From Rubripirellula amarantea (GTDB lineage: Bacteria; Planctomycetota; Planctomycetia; Pirellulales; Pirellulaceae), in the NCBI RefSeq assembly GCF_007859865.1, contig NZ_SJPI01000002.1, positions 1,508,721 to 1,572,720 of the forward strand: a DNA stretch of 64,000 bases. The letters are read 5' to 3'. The translations under genes were made by a program, and so were the position numbers. The notes under the pieces were generated by a model. The model was not told the origin of the DNA, made no database searches, and saw nothing but the letters and a program-made list of their open reading frames with translations. Numbering within the stretch: position 1 is the first letter of the stretch; the number at the start of each line of letters is the position of its first letter. Shown here piece after piece: positions 25,814 through 34,887 of this stretch.

Positions 25814-26470
25814 GTGTTGATCGAATCCATTCTTCTCGATAATGTCAGTGGAAACCGAGATCACCTCGTCCTGCACGAACTATCACCCGAGCCATCACCA
25901 TTGAATCCAGCGCCCTCTTTGGCCGTTCCTGTTTATTTGACCGGGTACCGAGCCAGCGGCAAAACGTCCGTCGCCAAGCGACTGGGTGAACAACTTGGCG
26001 TGCCCGTGATCGATTTGGATGCCGAGATCGTTTCTTCAGCGAAGGCTTCCATTGCCGAAATTTTTTCCCAGTCCGGCGAGGCTGGCTTCCGCGATCTCGA
26101 GACCGAGCAGTTGCGACGCTTTGCCGAACGGGTTTCCGGCCGAGAACCTCGGGCGATAATTGTTTCGCTAGGCGGGGGAGCAATCTTGCGAGAGGTCAAT
26201 CGAGCGGTGATCGCGAAATCGGGCCCCTGTGTTTGGCTGGACGCGGACACTGCCACCATCATTGGCCGACTGCGGAAAGATTCCGCCAGTTCGCATCAGC
26301 GTCCTGGCCTGACTGACCTACCGCTCGAACAAGAAGTCGAAAACTTGTTGGCAACCCGTCGCCCACTCTATCAACAGGTTTCACAACTGAGGATTGATAC
26401 CTCGGACCTGAGCATCGAAGAGATCTGCCGCCAGATCGTCGATTGGCTTGGTCAGAATCACTGCGATTAA
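25814..26470 (+). CDS. aroK: Shikimate kinase
   Basis: It phosphorylates shikimate at the 3-hydroxyl in aromatic amino acid synthesis. The 218-residue protein has a Walker A variant GYRASGKTS near residues 43-51, DLDAEI for shikimate binding, FRDLETEQL, a GGGAI Walker-B-like turn, and the lid RPGLTDLPLEQEVENLLATRRPLYQQ. The start is uncertain. The frame is open to 25736, but that would translate the tandem repeat. GTG at 25814, or TTG at 25817, has AGGGA upstream. The result is about 40 residues longer at the N-terminus than typical shikimate kinases, so an even later TTG start is possible. Confidence 0.9.
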   Translation: MLIESILLDNVSGNRDHLVLHELSPEPSPLNPAPSLAVPVYLTGYRASGKTSVAKRLGEQLGVPVIDLDAEIVSSAKASIAEIFSQSGEAGFRDLETEQLRRFAERVSGREPRAIIVSLGGGAILREVNRAVIAKSGPCVWLDADTATIIGRLRKDSASSHQRPGLTDLPLEQEVENLLATRRPLYQQVSQLRIDTSDLSIEEICRQIVDWLGQNHCD

Positions 26471-26536
26471 GTGATCGCGAAATCGGTCTGTTGCCAAGAT
26501 AGCGAACCACGGTAACCTATGAGGCCCGTGGTAGGG

Positions 26537-26555
26537 TGCCCAGATTGGTTGGGCA
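26537..26555. promoter_or_regulatory. Small inverted repeat between genes
   Basis: TGCCCA and TGGGCA separated by 7 bases, 66 bp after the shikimate kinase stop and 85 bp before the next gene. Too weak for a terminator; possibly an operator or chance. Confidence 0.25.
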
Positions 26556-26640
26556 TCGCATTGGTACGGCTACCTTTGACTTTCACCCTGTAGAGAAAAA
26601 ACGGGGTGTTGATAACGACGTTTAATGGAAGGACGACGCA

Positions 26641-27387
26641 GTGTTTGTATCAGCATCAACTGAGTGCTGGCCTGATTTGGAACTCACGGAGGCCATCGAG
26701 GTCCTGTCGGACCTGGAATTCACGGCTGTTGAAATTGCGATTCATGAATCTGGTAAAGTCAAACCTAGCGAATTGCTGGCTGACTTAGATCGTGCCGTGC
26801 AGTTACTTCGCTACACCCACCGACTAGATATCTCGGGCTACAGTGTCGAATTGGAGTCTACCGGCGATCAAATGTACGATGACTTCGCCAGCATCTGTCA
26901 TTTGGCCAAGACCACCAAGGTCGTCAACATCACGGTCCCATCGGCCGAACATGGCACCCCATTCAACGAAGAGGTCGAGCGACTTCAAAAGCTGGTCGAG
27001 ATCGGCGAGAAGGAAGGCGTGCGAGTGAGTGTTCGCAGCCAACTTGGCCGCATGAGCGAAGACGTTGATACGTTAATGGTGCTCTGCAACAACGTTGACG
27101 GTCTCGGTGTCACGATGGATCCAAGCGTTTACATCACCAGTTCGACCAACAGCAAGAACTTGGACAACATCCTAAAGTTTGTCTGCAACGTTCACCTGCG
27201 TGACACTCGGCCGGATGCGTTTCAGGTCAGCGTCGGTCAAGGCGAAGTTGACTACGGCAAAATTGTCACGCAATTATCGCGTGAGAAATACGACCGAGCG
27301 ATGACGGTTCACATGGTTCCGATGGAAGGCCTAGACCACCGGGTCGAGCTTCGAAAACTGCGACGCTTGCTCGAAACACTGATGTAA
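26641..27387 (+). CDS. Sugar-phosphate isomerase/epimerase-like TIM barrel
   Basis: The 248-residue protein belongs to the AP-endonuclease-2/xylose-isomerase-like TIM barrel superfamily. Visible metal-site strands are EFTAVEIAIHESG, VVNITVPSAEHG, LGVTMDPSVYI, NVHLRDTRP and VGQGEVDYGKIV. The GTG start at 26641 has GGAAGGA seven bases upstream, a strong site. The reaction is unknown; relatives isomerise or epimerise sugars or act in inositol catabolism. It is followed by a Nudix gene 82 bp downstream. Confidence 0.85.
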   Translation: MFVSASTECWPDLELTEAIEVLSDLEFTAVEIAIHESGKVKPSELLADLDRAVQLLRYTHRLDISGYSVELESTGDQMYDDFASICHLAKTTKVVNITVPSAEHGTPFNEEVERLQKLVEIGEKEGVRVSVRSQLGRMSEDVDTLMVLCNNVDGLGVTMDPSVYITSSTNSKNLDNILKFVCNVHLRDTRPDAFQVSVGQGEVDYGKIVTQLSREKYDRAMTVHMVPMEGLDHRVELRKLRRLLETLM

Positions 27388-27469
27388 GTCGAACCGTCGA
27401 GACTTTCTCGCCAGAACCTAATCGTTTCAGATCGCAATCCTTTCAGAACGCAATCTCTGCTGACCGATC

Positions 27470-28276
27470 GTGGATGACCTTGCCTTCAACGAATCTCTGC
27501 CCAACCACTTACCCGAGTGGTTGGGTGACGATGGCAGATCGGCGAACCAACCGAGCTCGCCTGCCTGGCCTCGGCGTTCGTTGCGTTTCAAACCCACATC
27601 GCGTGTCGCACGCAGTCGGTTAGCGCCCCAACTCGCCTATGGACGTCATCGCGGACCAGCGCCGCATCACGTCCGCGAAGCAGCCGTCTTAGTCGCGATC
27701 TACCGTGATTCCAAATTGGGGTGGACGATCCCACTGACCATGCGTCCGCCAACGCTGTCTCATCATGGGGGACAAATATCGTTGCCGGGTGGACGGATTG
27801 AAAAAGGCGAGAGTGTTCTTCAAGCCGCCAAGCGAGAATACGAAGAGGAATTGGGGTTACCGCCCGAGATGATTTCGATCTGTGGGAATCTGACGCCTCA
27901 ATATGTGTACGCCAGCAACCACCGCGTGTCATCGATTGTTGCCGTCATCCAACCGCCGCCTCACCCATGGCAGCCCGATCCGGCGGAAGTCGCAGACGTG
28001 GTTTTGCTACCCTTGGCTCATTTGCTAAGACGTCACCCGTTGTCTCGAAAACTGGTTTCGCGGCGGATACAGCCGGTATTGAGCAATCTAGAAGATACCG
28101 GGGCACCACGCGAATTTACGTTTTTCGCGCCTGCCTATTTGATTTCTCAACGAAGCGGTGAAAATGCTGCTGAATCTCCCAGTGGTGTAAACCACGAAAT
28201 ATGGGGAGCCACGGCAATCATCTTGGACGAACTGGCCCGCCGAATCAGGCTAGGTTTGGAACGGATGTTGCATTAA
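27470..28276 (+). CDS. Nudix hydrolase, CoA pyrophosphatase-like
   Basis: The 268-residue protein carries a complete Nudix box, GGRIEKGE...REYEEELGL, at about residues 107-130. It is preceded by MRPPTLSHHGGQISLPGG, which matches the NudL/CoA-pyrophosphatase signature (L-x-HxGQ-SFPGG type). It hydrolyses a nucleoside diphosphate linked to another group, plausibly CoA. The start is GTG at 27470. The Arg/Pro-rich N-terminal 60 residues are longer than in E. coli NudL. It is transcribed in line with the TIM-barrel gene and thioredoxin. Confidence 0.9.
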   Translation: MDDLAFNESLPNHLPEWLGDDGRSANQPSSPAWPRRSLRFKPTSRVARSRLAPQLAYGRHRGPAPHHVREAAVLVAIYRDSKLGWTIPLTMRPPTLSHHGGQISLPGGRIEKGESVLQAAKREYEEELGLPPEMISICGNLTPQYVYASNHRVSSIVAVIQPPPHPWQPDPAEVADVVLLPLAHLLRRHPLSRKLVSRRIQPVLSNLEDTGAPREFTFFAPAYLISQRSGENAAESPSGVNHEIWGATAIILDELARRIRLGLERMLH

Positions 28277-28295
28277 AGCTTTGAATTGTTCCGGG

Positions 28296-28324
28296 CTGCC
28301 AAAATTGGAAAGCTTGTTTACAAT
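28296..28324 (+). promoter_or_regulatory. Putative trxA promoter
   Basis: CTGCCA at 28296-28301 and TACAAT at 28319-28324, 17 bases apart. Transcription would begin near 28331, leaving a leader of about 70 bases with AAGGAA before the trxA start. Confidence 0.4.
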
Positions 28325-28402
28325 TCTCATTGCGGTGCGTGGTCACCCGTCCCCAGCAGTGTCTCCATTGCCCATAACACAACCATTTTGAAGGAAACGA
28401 AC

Positions 28403-28732
28403 ATGGCCTCCGACGCCGTTAAAGAATTCACTGACGACAACTTTGACTCGGAAGTTCTGCAGTCCGACGCGCCTGTGCTCGTCGATTTCTGGGCTCCCTG
28501 GTGCGGTCCCTGCCGTCAAATCGCTCCGATGATCGACGAACTTGCCTCGGAAAATCCGGGCGTCAAGATTGGCAAGATCAACATCGACGACAATCCTGGC
28601 ATTGCTCAAAAGTTTGGCATCAGCAGCATTCCTACGCTGCTTGTCTTCAAGGGTGGCGAAGTATCTGAAAGCTTCGTGGGAGTTCGTCCGAAGTCGGCGC
28701 TTCAAGAAGCGCTTGACTCGTCGATTGCTTAA
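28403..28732 (+). CDS. trxA: Thioredoxin
   Basis: A 109-residue thioredoxin that reduces disulfides in cytoplasmic proteins. The active site is WCGPC with Cys34 and Cys37, preceded by VLVDFWAP. The cis-proline lies in ISSIPTLLVFKGGE. Length equals that of E. coli TrxA. The ATG at 28403 has AAGGAAAC upstream; the open frame back to 28286 is untranslated leader. A strong terminator follows, so this is a single-gene unit or the end of the Nudix transcript. Confidence 0.97.
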   Translation: MASDAVKEFTDDNFDSEVLQSDAPVLVDFWAPWCGPCRQIAPMIDELASENPGVKIGKINIDDNPGIAQKFGISSIPTLLVFKGGEVSESFVGVRPKSALQEALDSSIA

Positions 28733-28810
28733 TCGCTTCTTCGTTCACGAGTCGCTTGGCAATCGCCATTCACTCTTCGCTAGCCACTAGTCAAACGATC
28801 AAAATTTTCA

Positions 28811-28845
28811 ACGCTGACCTGAATACCCAGGTCGGCGTTTTTTAT
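28811..28845 (+). terminator. trxA rho-independent terminator
   Basis: ACGCTGACCTG pairs with CAGGTCGGCGT (one G-U pair) around a 5-base loop, followed by a T-run at 28838-28843. It lies 79 bp after the trxA stop. Confidence 0.85.
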
Positions 28846-28911
28846 TGACTTGTCGGAAACAACTAAGATCTCATTCGGTCCGTCTCGGTGCGTCTAGCCA
28901 GGGACGTTTGT

Positions 28912-29883
28912 CTATTGCCGAATTTCGATGTTGAAGTCGTCGAAGTAGATCGTTTCGTCTTTTGAGGCAGCCCAGGCCGATGTGCTGCCACCAAAGAACG
29001 TGGTGAAGTAGAACATGTCGATCTTGAGGTCGTCCGTGTATCGAAACTCAATCCCTCGTTCGGCCAACATTCGTTTTCCGTCTAACCACCCCAGGATGAT
29101 GCCGTTGGCACGACCGACGTCGTTGAGCTTGACCAAACTGGTAATTCGGTACCACTTTCCCGCCACGATCTCGATGTCCTCGTCATCCTGGTCTCTCCAA
29201 TACAACTTGTCCTCTTGCTTGCCGTCAAGTTTGGATCCTGAAGTGGGATGCTTCACGTATTGCATCAACTTAGCGCTATGTTGAACCGGATCCCCAGGCG
29301 TTCCGCTTAGATCTGTTCGCCACATCATTCGCGCCGCCCAACCGTTGTACCCATCGGCGGGTTTCGAACCCGAAGGTGCAGTACCGCCAGCGAGGCCGGG
29401 TAATTTTCCGCCGCGAACAAAATCAAAACCCTCACCGAACTTAACTCGATAGCGAAGGCGAACCATCGTTGCCGGTTGATCCCAACGCATTTGCCACTGA
29501 GCGCCACCTTGTTTAGGGCCTACACTGCCGGCCGGAAAATCAATCGACAGTGCTTTGCCACGACCGCGAAATGCTTCCTCGGGTCCGACAATGTTCACCC
29601 ACCCTTCGCGAATGCCATCTTCCCAAATCGGTTCGTTCCAATCGGCGTCTAAATCGTCACGCGTGTAGCTTTGTTCTTCGTCGTACTTGCTAAAGTTCAA
29701 GTCGAAGATCTCCTGAGCACTGGCGGAACTCGACATGCAAAGAAGCATCGCTGCCAAGCAAGTGCAGCGAATTGCATTGCGAGCGATCGACGGAAGCTGA
29801 TCACGAATCGAGCGTGGATTGGGATAGCTCGAAGCAGGGGCCAGGTTGGCAACCAGGTGATGCCGTGGAGTGATCTGTTGCAT
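28912..29883 (-). CDS. Secreted polysaccharide lyase, PL14-like
   Basis: The 323-residue protein has a long basic N-region and a hydrophobic signal core (about 38-56, ending ASAQ). The mature jelly-roll domain shows LRYRVKFGEGFDFVRGGKLP, GLAGG, WAARMMWR, WYRITSLVKLNDVGRANGII, and a closing MFYFTTFFGG with a YFDDFNIEI strand. This order matches the PL14-type alginate/glucuronan lyase domain. It probably cleaves uronic-acid polysaccharides of algal origin by beta-elimination; the exact substrate is inferred. It is convergent with trxA and divergent from the DUF1553 locus. Confidence 0.82.
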   Translation of the reverse strand: MQQITPRHHLVANLAPASSYPNPRSIRDQLPSIARNAIRCTCLAAMLLCMSSSASAQEIFDLNFSKYDEEQSYTRDDLDADWNEPIWEDGIREGWVNIVGPEEAFRGRGKALSIDFPAGSVGPKQGGAQWQMRWDQPATMVRLRYRVKFGEGFDFVRGGKLPGLAGGTAPSGSKPADGYNGWAARMMWRTDLSGTPGDPVQHSAKLMQYVKHPTSGSKLDGKQEDKLYWRDQDDEDIEIVAGKWYRITSLVKLNDVGRANGIILGWLDGKRMLAERGIEFRYTDDLKIDMFYFTTFFGGSTSAWAASKDETIYFDDFNIEIRQ

Positions 29884-30197
29884 GGGGAGGCTCTGGGTCT
29901 TGTAACGACGTGGACGCGATCAGACAGCAAGGCAACCGATCCGTCCTGGCAAGACCTCACCAATCATCCAATGTTTCAGTTCTGGACCCTCATAAGTTAC
30001 GAACATGGGAAAGATAGGCAACCTGTTGCTTTCCAATTGCCTGTCTTTTTCCTGCGTTTTGATGATGAAGCGGGCTAAGCTTCGGTGCGCCATCATTTCT
30101 ACCTCTCAGGCACTAAGGCAGTGGAAAAGGCTTTCATGTAGAATCTAATGACCCGTATTTCGTCACTAAGAATGTGTCTCTATCGACGTTGAATATC
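29884..30197. other. Divergent intergenic region with an orphan terminator
   Basis: 314 bp between the lyase (minus) and the cytochrome-DUF1553 gene (plus). It contains a plus-strand terminator-like hairpin (listed next) with no plus-strand gene before it. No coding frame looks credible. Confidence 0.45.
30010..30050 (+). terminator. Orphan terminator-like hairpin
   Basis: AAAGATAGGCAA pairs with TTGCCTGTCTTT (12 bp, one wobble) around a 15-base loop, followed by two more T residues that extend the T-run to five. On the plus strand the nearest upstream gene is trxA, 1.3 kb away and already terminated. Confidence 0.55.
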
Positions 30198-33100
30198 ATG
30201 CTCATCAGGCTGCGAAATATCGCCCGCCCCAAGATTTCGCTTAGCTTTTTGGCTGTCAGTTGCATCGCTTTCACTGCCAACGTGTCAAATTCCGGTGCGA
30301 CCGGGGCTGGCGAGATTGACTTTGCCCGCGACATTCGCCCCATCTTGGCGGATGCCTGCTACCACTGCCATGGACCCGACGAAGCGAAGCGGGAAGCGGA
30401 GCTGCGACTGGATTCCTTCGACGCGGCGACGGCAGACCTGGGTGGTCATGCTGCAATCGTTCCTCGCGATTCCCACGCCAGCGAGATGCTTGCTCGCATG
30501 AGGTCCGATGACGAGGACCTTCGAATGCCTCCGCCGGAATCTGGTAAGTCCCTTTCCCCAAATGATGTAGAAACAATCAGCAAATGGATCGACGAGGGCG
30601 CTGTCTATTCCGAACACTGGGCCTTCTCGCCGCCAACTCAACCTGAACTGCCCAAAGTGAGCGAAGGCGCTGAACCATCGCCGACAAAACTCACCGAGAT
30701 CGATCACTTCATACGAGCTCGACTTGAACATCAAGGACTCGAGCCCAGCCCGATGGCAAATCGCCGGACTTTGATTCGCCGCTTATCACTGGACTTGATT
30801 GGACTGCCCCCGACGCCCGAGCAAGTTGACACATTCTTAAAAGACGATTCTGACAACGCCTATGAAAGACTCATCGACCGCTTGCTCGCGTCGAAGCACT
30901 ATGGCGAGCGTTGGGGACGACTTTGGCTCGACGCGGCTCGCTATGCCGATAGCGATGGATTCGAGAAAGACAAACCTCGATTTGTCCATTTCTATCGCGA
31001 CTGGGTAGTCAACGCTCTTAACGACGATATGCCTTACGATCAGTTTGTGATCGAACAAATAGCGGGCGATTTGCTTGATGATCCGACTCAGGATCAACTC
31101 GTTGCCACGGGGTTTCTGCGCAACTCGATGATCAACGAAGAAGGCGGCGCAGATCCTGAACAATTCCGCATGGAAGCTCTGTATGATCGAATGGACGCTA
31201 TCGGGAAATCGGTTTTGGGTTTGACGATTCAATGCGCCCAATGTCACACCCACAAGTACGACCCGATCTCTCACACTGAATATTATTCGATGCTTTCGTT
31301 CTTGAATGATTGCGACGAAGCCTGCATTACGGTTTACACCCCGGAAGAGAACGAGCAACGCCAACGCGTGCACGAAGAACTCGTTGCGATTCGCAAAGAG
31401 CTACGTCAAGAACACTTGGAAGTAGTCGACGCGTTCCAAGCTTGGCTCGACGAACAAGAACTTGCATCGGAAACAATTTCCGAAAGGCAAACTTGGACCC
31501 CGCTTGAGTTCGACTTTCTGGAAAACACCATTGGCGGCCAGAAGTTCTTTCGCAAACCCGACGGGAGCTATCGTGGCGAAGGGTACGCTCCGACGTTGGC
31601 CAATCCGCAAGGCGACGCGATCGTTCACCTACCAACGGTTTCGGCGATGCGTCTTGAATTGCTTAACGATGACAATCTTCCCCATTCCGGTCCCGGTCGC
31701 AGCGTTGACGGCACCTGGGCGTTGACGGACATCAATGTTTTCTATTCTCACAACGAAGGTAAGGACTGGAAGAAAGCGAAATTGATCGCGGCCGACGCGA
31801 CGATCCATCCTCCTCGACAACGGCTTGACCCACGTTACTTTGCGAAACAGCCGAATCCCAAACGAGTTACCGGTGGTGTCGGATACGCCATTGATGGGGA
31901 CGACAACACGGCCTGGACAGGATCATTGGGGCCTGGGCGTCGCAATGACCCACAAACGGGTTGGTTCAAGTTCTCGCAACCGATCGCTTCACAAAACGGC
32001 AAACCGATTTTGCTACGCGTGGAACTGAGGCAACGGCACGGCGGGTGGAACAGCGATGACAACCAAAACTTCAATATCGGATGTTTTCGCGTCAGTGTGA
32101 CCGAGGGTGACTACGCCGTCGATTCGCTGCCGCCAAAACTACGGTCTGCGGTTGAACAAGATCGGTTGTCGACCGACCAACGTGATGCATTGTTCGATCA
32201 TTTTGTGGCGCAACCAACCTCACTTCGTTCTTGGCAGAAGCGGATGGAAGACGCCTGGGAAATCTACCCCAGCGGAACCTCGCAACTTGTGCTCAAAGCT
32301 CGCGACGAAGCGCGGCAAACGCATCGACTCGAGCGAGGTGATTTCTTGAGCCCTCGTGAATCAGTGGATCCGGCAGTACCTCAGTTCCTGCACGCCATTA
32401 ATGATCGAGACGCCGACGGCAAACTCGATCGTCTTGACTTCGCCCACTGGATGGTTGACAAGAAAAGTCCCACGACCGCGCGATCGATCGTCAATCGAAT
32501 CTGGCAGGCGTATTTCGCGAACGGCATCACTCTCACTTCGGACGACTTGGGACTTCAGGGCGAACCTCCTACGCACCCAGACTTGTTGGATTGGCTGGCG
32601 GTTGACCTGATGGCGAGTGGTTGGAAGTTGAAGTCGCTGCATCGACGCATTGTGATGTCAGCGACCTATCGCCAATCATCTGACTTCAACGAAGATCTAC
32701 TTCAACGCGATCCACAGAACCGCTATTTAGCACGATCCCCTCGTATTCGAGTACCGGCCGAAACAGTTCGAGACATCGCGTTATCGGCCAGCGGTCTGCT
32801 TAATCCTCAGATCGGTGGTCTCCCGGTTTATCCGCCTGCACCCGACTTTTTGTTCGAGCCGCCGGCCAGCTACGGACCTAAGACTTGGAACGACGAGTTG
32901 GACGAACAAAAGTATCGACGAGCTTTTTACACGTTCCGATTCCGCTCCGTGCCTTATCCGGCATTTCAAGCGTTCGACGCTCCCACGGGAGAAGTATCAT
33001 GCGTTCGACGAAGCCAATCCAACACGCCGCTACAGGCCCTCGTGACGCTCAACGAACCGCTTTACCTTGAATGTGCTCAACACTTGGCGATCGAGGTTTT

Positions 33101-33368
33101 GTCGGCAGACATGCAAAGCGATGTCGAACGATTCGAGTTGCTTTATCAGCGATGCCTTTCACGCTATCCGGATGATCGCGAGATTGAGGTGATGCAGCGA
33201 ATGCTTGATCAACAGCAAGAACGAATGAAGGAAGATCAAGATCTTGCCAAGTCGTTGGTGGGCGACCCGACGATCGCCTCCGATTCCGATTCGATCGCTC
33301 AACAGGCGGCCTGGACGGCGATCTGCCGTGTGGTACTCAATCTTGACGAAGCAATCACCAAAGAATAA
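30198..33368 (+). CDS. Planctomycete cytochrome-C/DUF1549/DUF1553 protein
   Basis: The product is about 1056 residues. After a signal-like N-terminus come a PSCyt1 haem motif (ADACYHCHGPDE), RMPPP, and the DUF1549 (PSCyt2) domain, with RRLSLDLIGLPPTPEQVDTF, LASKHYGERWGRLWLDAARYADSDG and a second CxxCH in CAQCHTHKYDPI. A discoidin-like insert lies around 480-650. The DUF1553 (PSD1) domain starts near RSIVNRIWQAYFANGI, with RRSQSNTPLQALVTLN near the end. The function of this class is unproven; it is presumed extracytoplasmic and redox-related. The ATG at 30198 is chosen; an in-frame GTG lies at 30174. A DUF1501 gene follows after 49 bp, the standard pairing. Confidence 0.93.
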   Translation: MLIRLRNIARPKISLSFLAVSCIAFTANVSNSGATGAGEIDFARDIRPILADACYHCHGPDEAKREAELRLDSFDAATADLGGHAAIVPRDSHASEMLARMRSDDEDLRMPPPESGKSLSPNDVETISKWIDEGAVYSEHWAFSPPTQPELPKVSEGAEPSPTKLTEIDHFIRARLEHQGLEPSPMANRRTLIRRLSLDLIGLPPTPEQVDTFLKDDSDNAYERLIDRLLASKHYGERWGRLWLDAARYADSDGFEKDKPRFVHFYRDWVVNALNDDMPYDQFVIEQIAGDLLDDPTQDQLVATGFLRNSMINEEGGADPEQFRMEALYDRMDAIGKSVLGLTIQCAQCHTHKYDPISHTEYYSMLSFLNDCDEACITVYTPEENEQRQRVHEELVAIRKELRQEHLEVVDAFQAWLDEQELASETISERQTWTPLEFDFLENTIGGQKFFRKPDGSYRGEGYAPTLANPQGDAIVHLPTVSAMRLELLNDDNLPHSGPGRSVDGTWALTDINVFYSHNEGKDWKKAKLIAADATIHPPRQRLDPRYFAKQPNPKRVTGGVGYAIDGDDNTAWTGSLGPGRRNDPQTGWFKFSQPIASQNGKPILLRVELRQRHGGWNSDDNQNFNIGCFRVSVTEGDYAVDSLPPKLRSAVEQDRLSTDQRDALFDHFVAQPTSLRSWQKRMEDAWEIYPSGTSQLVLKARDEARQTHRLERGDFLSPRESVDPAVPQFLHAINDRDADGKLDRLDFAHWMVDKKSPTTARSIVNRIWQAYFANGITLTSDDLGLQGEPPTHPDLLDWLAVDLMASGWKLKSLHRRIVMSATYRQSSDFNEDLLQRDPQNRYLARSPRIRVPAETVRDIALSASGLLNPQIGGLPVYPPAPDFLFEPPASYGPKTWNDELDEQKYRRAFYTFRFRSVPYPAFQAFDAPTGEVSCVRRSQSNTPLQALVTLNEPLYLECAQHLAIEVLSADMQSDVERFELLYQRCLSRYPDDREIEVMQRMLDQQQERMKEDQDLAKSLVGDPTIASDSDSIAQQAAWTAICRVVLNLDEAITKE

Positions 33369-33417
33369 TCCAACTGCGTTTTGCATTTCACCTTTCGAGG
33401 TTAACTGAACTTTGCCA

Positions 33418-34833
33418 ATGAACAATTCATCCGATCCTGTTGCACGTCGCTGGTTCTTGAGTCAATGCGGACTGGGCGTCGGCGCAGCCGCTCTTTCGTC
33501 ACTCCTTAGTGAGGAGGCGTCTGGCAATTCAAACGTCAGCGATCCTATGGCAGTGCGTCCGCCGCATTTTCCTGCCAAGGTAAAGAACGTGATTTGCCTT
33601 TTCATGGCGGGCGCACCCAGCCACTTGGACTTGTTCGACTATAAACCCAAGCTTGCGGAGTTTGATGGGACGCTACCACCCCCGGAATTGCTCGAAGGTT
33701 ATCGTGCCGCCTTCATTGACCCCAGCAGCAAGTTGTTGGGCCCCAAATTCAAGTTCGCTAAACATGGCCAGTGCGGCGCCGAGATAAGTGAACTGTTGCC
33801 TCATACAGCGAGCATTGCCGACGAGCTTACGATTATCAAGTCGATGAAGACTGACGCGTTTAACCATGCGCCGGCTCAATTGATGATGAACACCGGCAGC
33901 CAATTGTTCGGCAAGCCAAGCATGGGCGCATGGTCGTTGTACGGACTAGGAAACGAGTCGAAAGACTTGCCCGGTTTTGTCGTTTTCAGCAGTGGCAAGA
34001 AAGGCCCAAGCGGAGGCAGTTCGTGCTGGGGAAGCGGTTTCTTGCCCTCGGTCTACCAGGGCGTTCAGTTTCGCAGCGGAAGCGAGCCGGTGCTTTATCT
34101 TTCGGACCCGCCGGGTGTGGATCGTAAACTGCAGCGGGATTCGCTTGATGCGATCAACGAACTTAATCGAATTCACTTAGCCAAAACGCTCGATCCGGAA
34201 ATCGCAACCAGGATCAATTCATTTGAAATGGCTTATCGGATGCAAGCGACGGCTCCTGAAGTGATGGACCTCAATAACGAGACTGCTGAAACTTTGCGAT
34301 CTTATGGTGCTGAACCCGGCAAGTCATCGTTCGCGAACGATTGCTTGCTGGCCCGACGTCTGGTGGAACGCGGTGTTCGATTCGTGCAACTTTATCACGA
34401 AGCCTGGGACCAACACGGTGCCTTGGTTAGTGGGTTAAAGACGAACTGCCAAGACACTGATCAGGCCTGTGCGGCTTTGGTAAAGGACTTGGGCGATCGT
34501 GGGCTGCTGGACGAGACGCTCGTAATCTGGGGCGGTGAATTTGGTCGGACTCCGATGACTCAAGGCGAAGGAGGCGACGGACGAGATCACCACCCCAACG
34601 CGTTTACCATGTGGATGGCTGGGGGAGGACTCAAGAAGGGAATGACTTACGGTGAGACCGACGAACTTGGATTCAATGTCGTCGACGGGGGCGTTCACGT
34701 ACGCGACTTGCACGCCACAATCTTGCACTTGTTGGGCCTCGACCACATGAAGCTTTCCTATCGTGTGCAAGGTCTCGACCAACGTCTCACCGGCGTCGAA
34801 GAAGCGCACGTGGTGAAAGAAATCCTCGCGTAA
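33418..34833 (+). CDS. DUF1501 family protein
   Basis: The 471-residue protein has an RRWFLSQCGLGVGAAALSSL start, a Tat-like signal. It then shows the DUF1501 body: VICLFMAGAPSHLDLFDYKP, a middle RLVERGVRFVQLYHEAWDQH, VIWGGEFGRTP and a metal-type GRDHHPNAFTMWMAGGG, ending LHLLGLDH and YRVQGLDQRLTG. The fold belongs to the alkaline-phosphatase/sulfatase superfamily. It is presumably an exported hydrolase that works with the DUF1553 partner upstream. No sulfatase formylglycine motif is present. The ATG at 33418 is preferred to TTG at 33412. Confidence 0.93.
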   Translation: MNNSSDPVARRWFLSQCGLGVGAAALSSLLSEEASGNSNVSDPMAVRPPHFPAKVKNVICLFMAGAPSHLDLFDYKPKLAEFDGTLPPPELLEGYRAAFIDPSSKLLGPKFKFAKHGQCGAEISELLPHTASIADELTIIKSMKTDAFNHAPAQLMMNTGSQLFGKPSMGAWSLYGLGNESKDLPGFVVFSSGKKGPSGGSSCWGSGFLPSVYQGVQFRSGSEPVLYLSDPPGVDRKLQRDSLDAINELNRIHLAKTLDPEIATRINSFEMAYRMQATAPEVMDLNNETAETLRSYGAEPGKSSFANDCLLARRLVERGVRFVQLYHEAWDQHGALVSGLKTNCQDTDQACAALVKDLGDRGLLDETLVIWGGEFGRTPMTQGEGGDGRDHHPNAFTMWMAGGGLKKGMTYGETDELGFNVVDGGVHVRDLHATILHLLGLDHMKLSYRVQGLDQRLTGVEEAHVVKEILA

Positions 34834-34887
34834 CGGTTGATAGGCTTTCGCCTTCGCTACCGCGCTGATTGGATCAAGCATGCGTGT

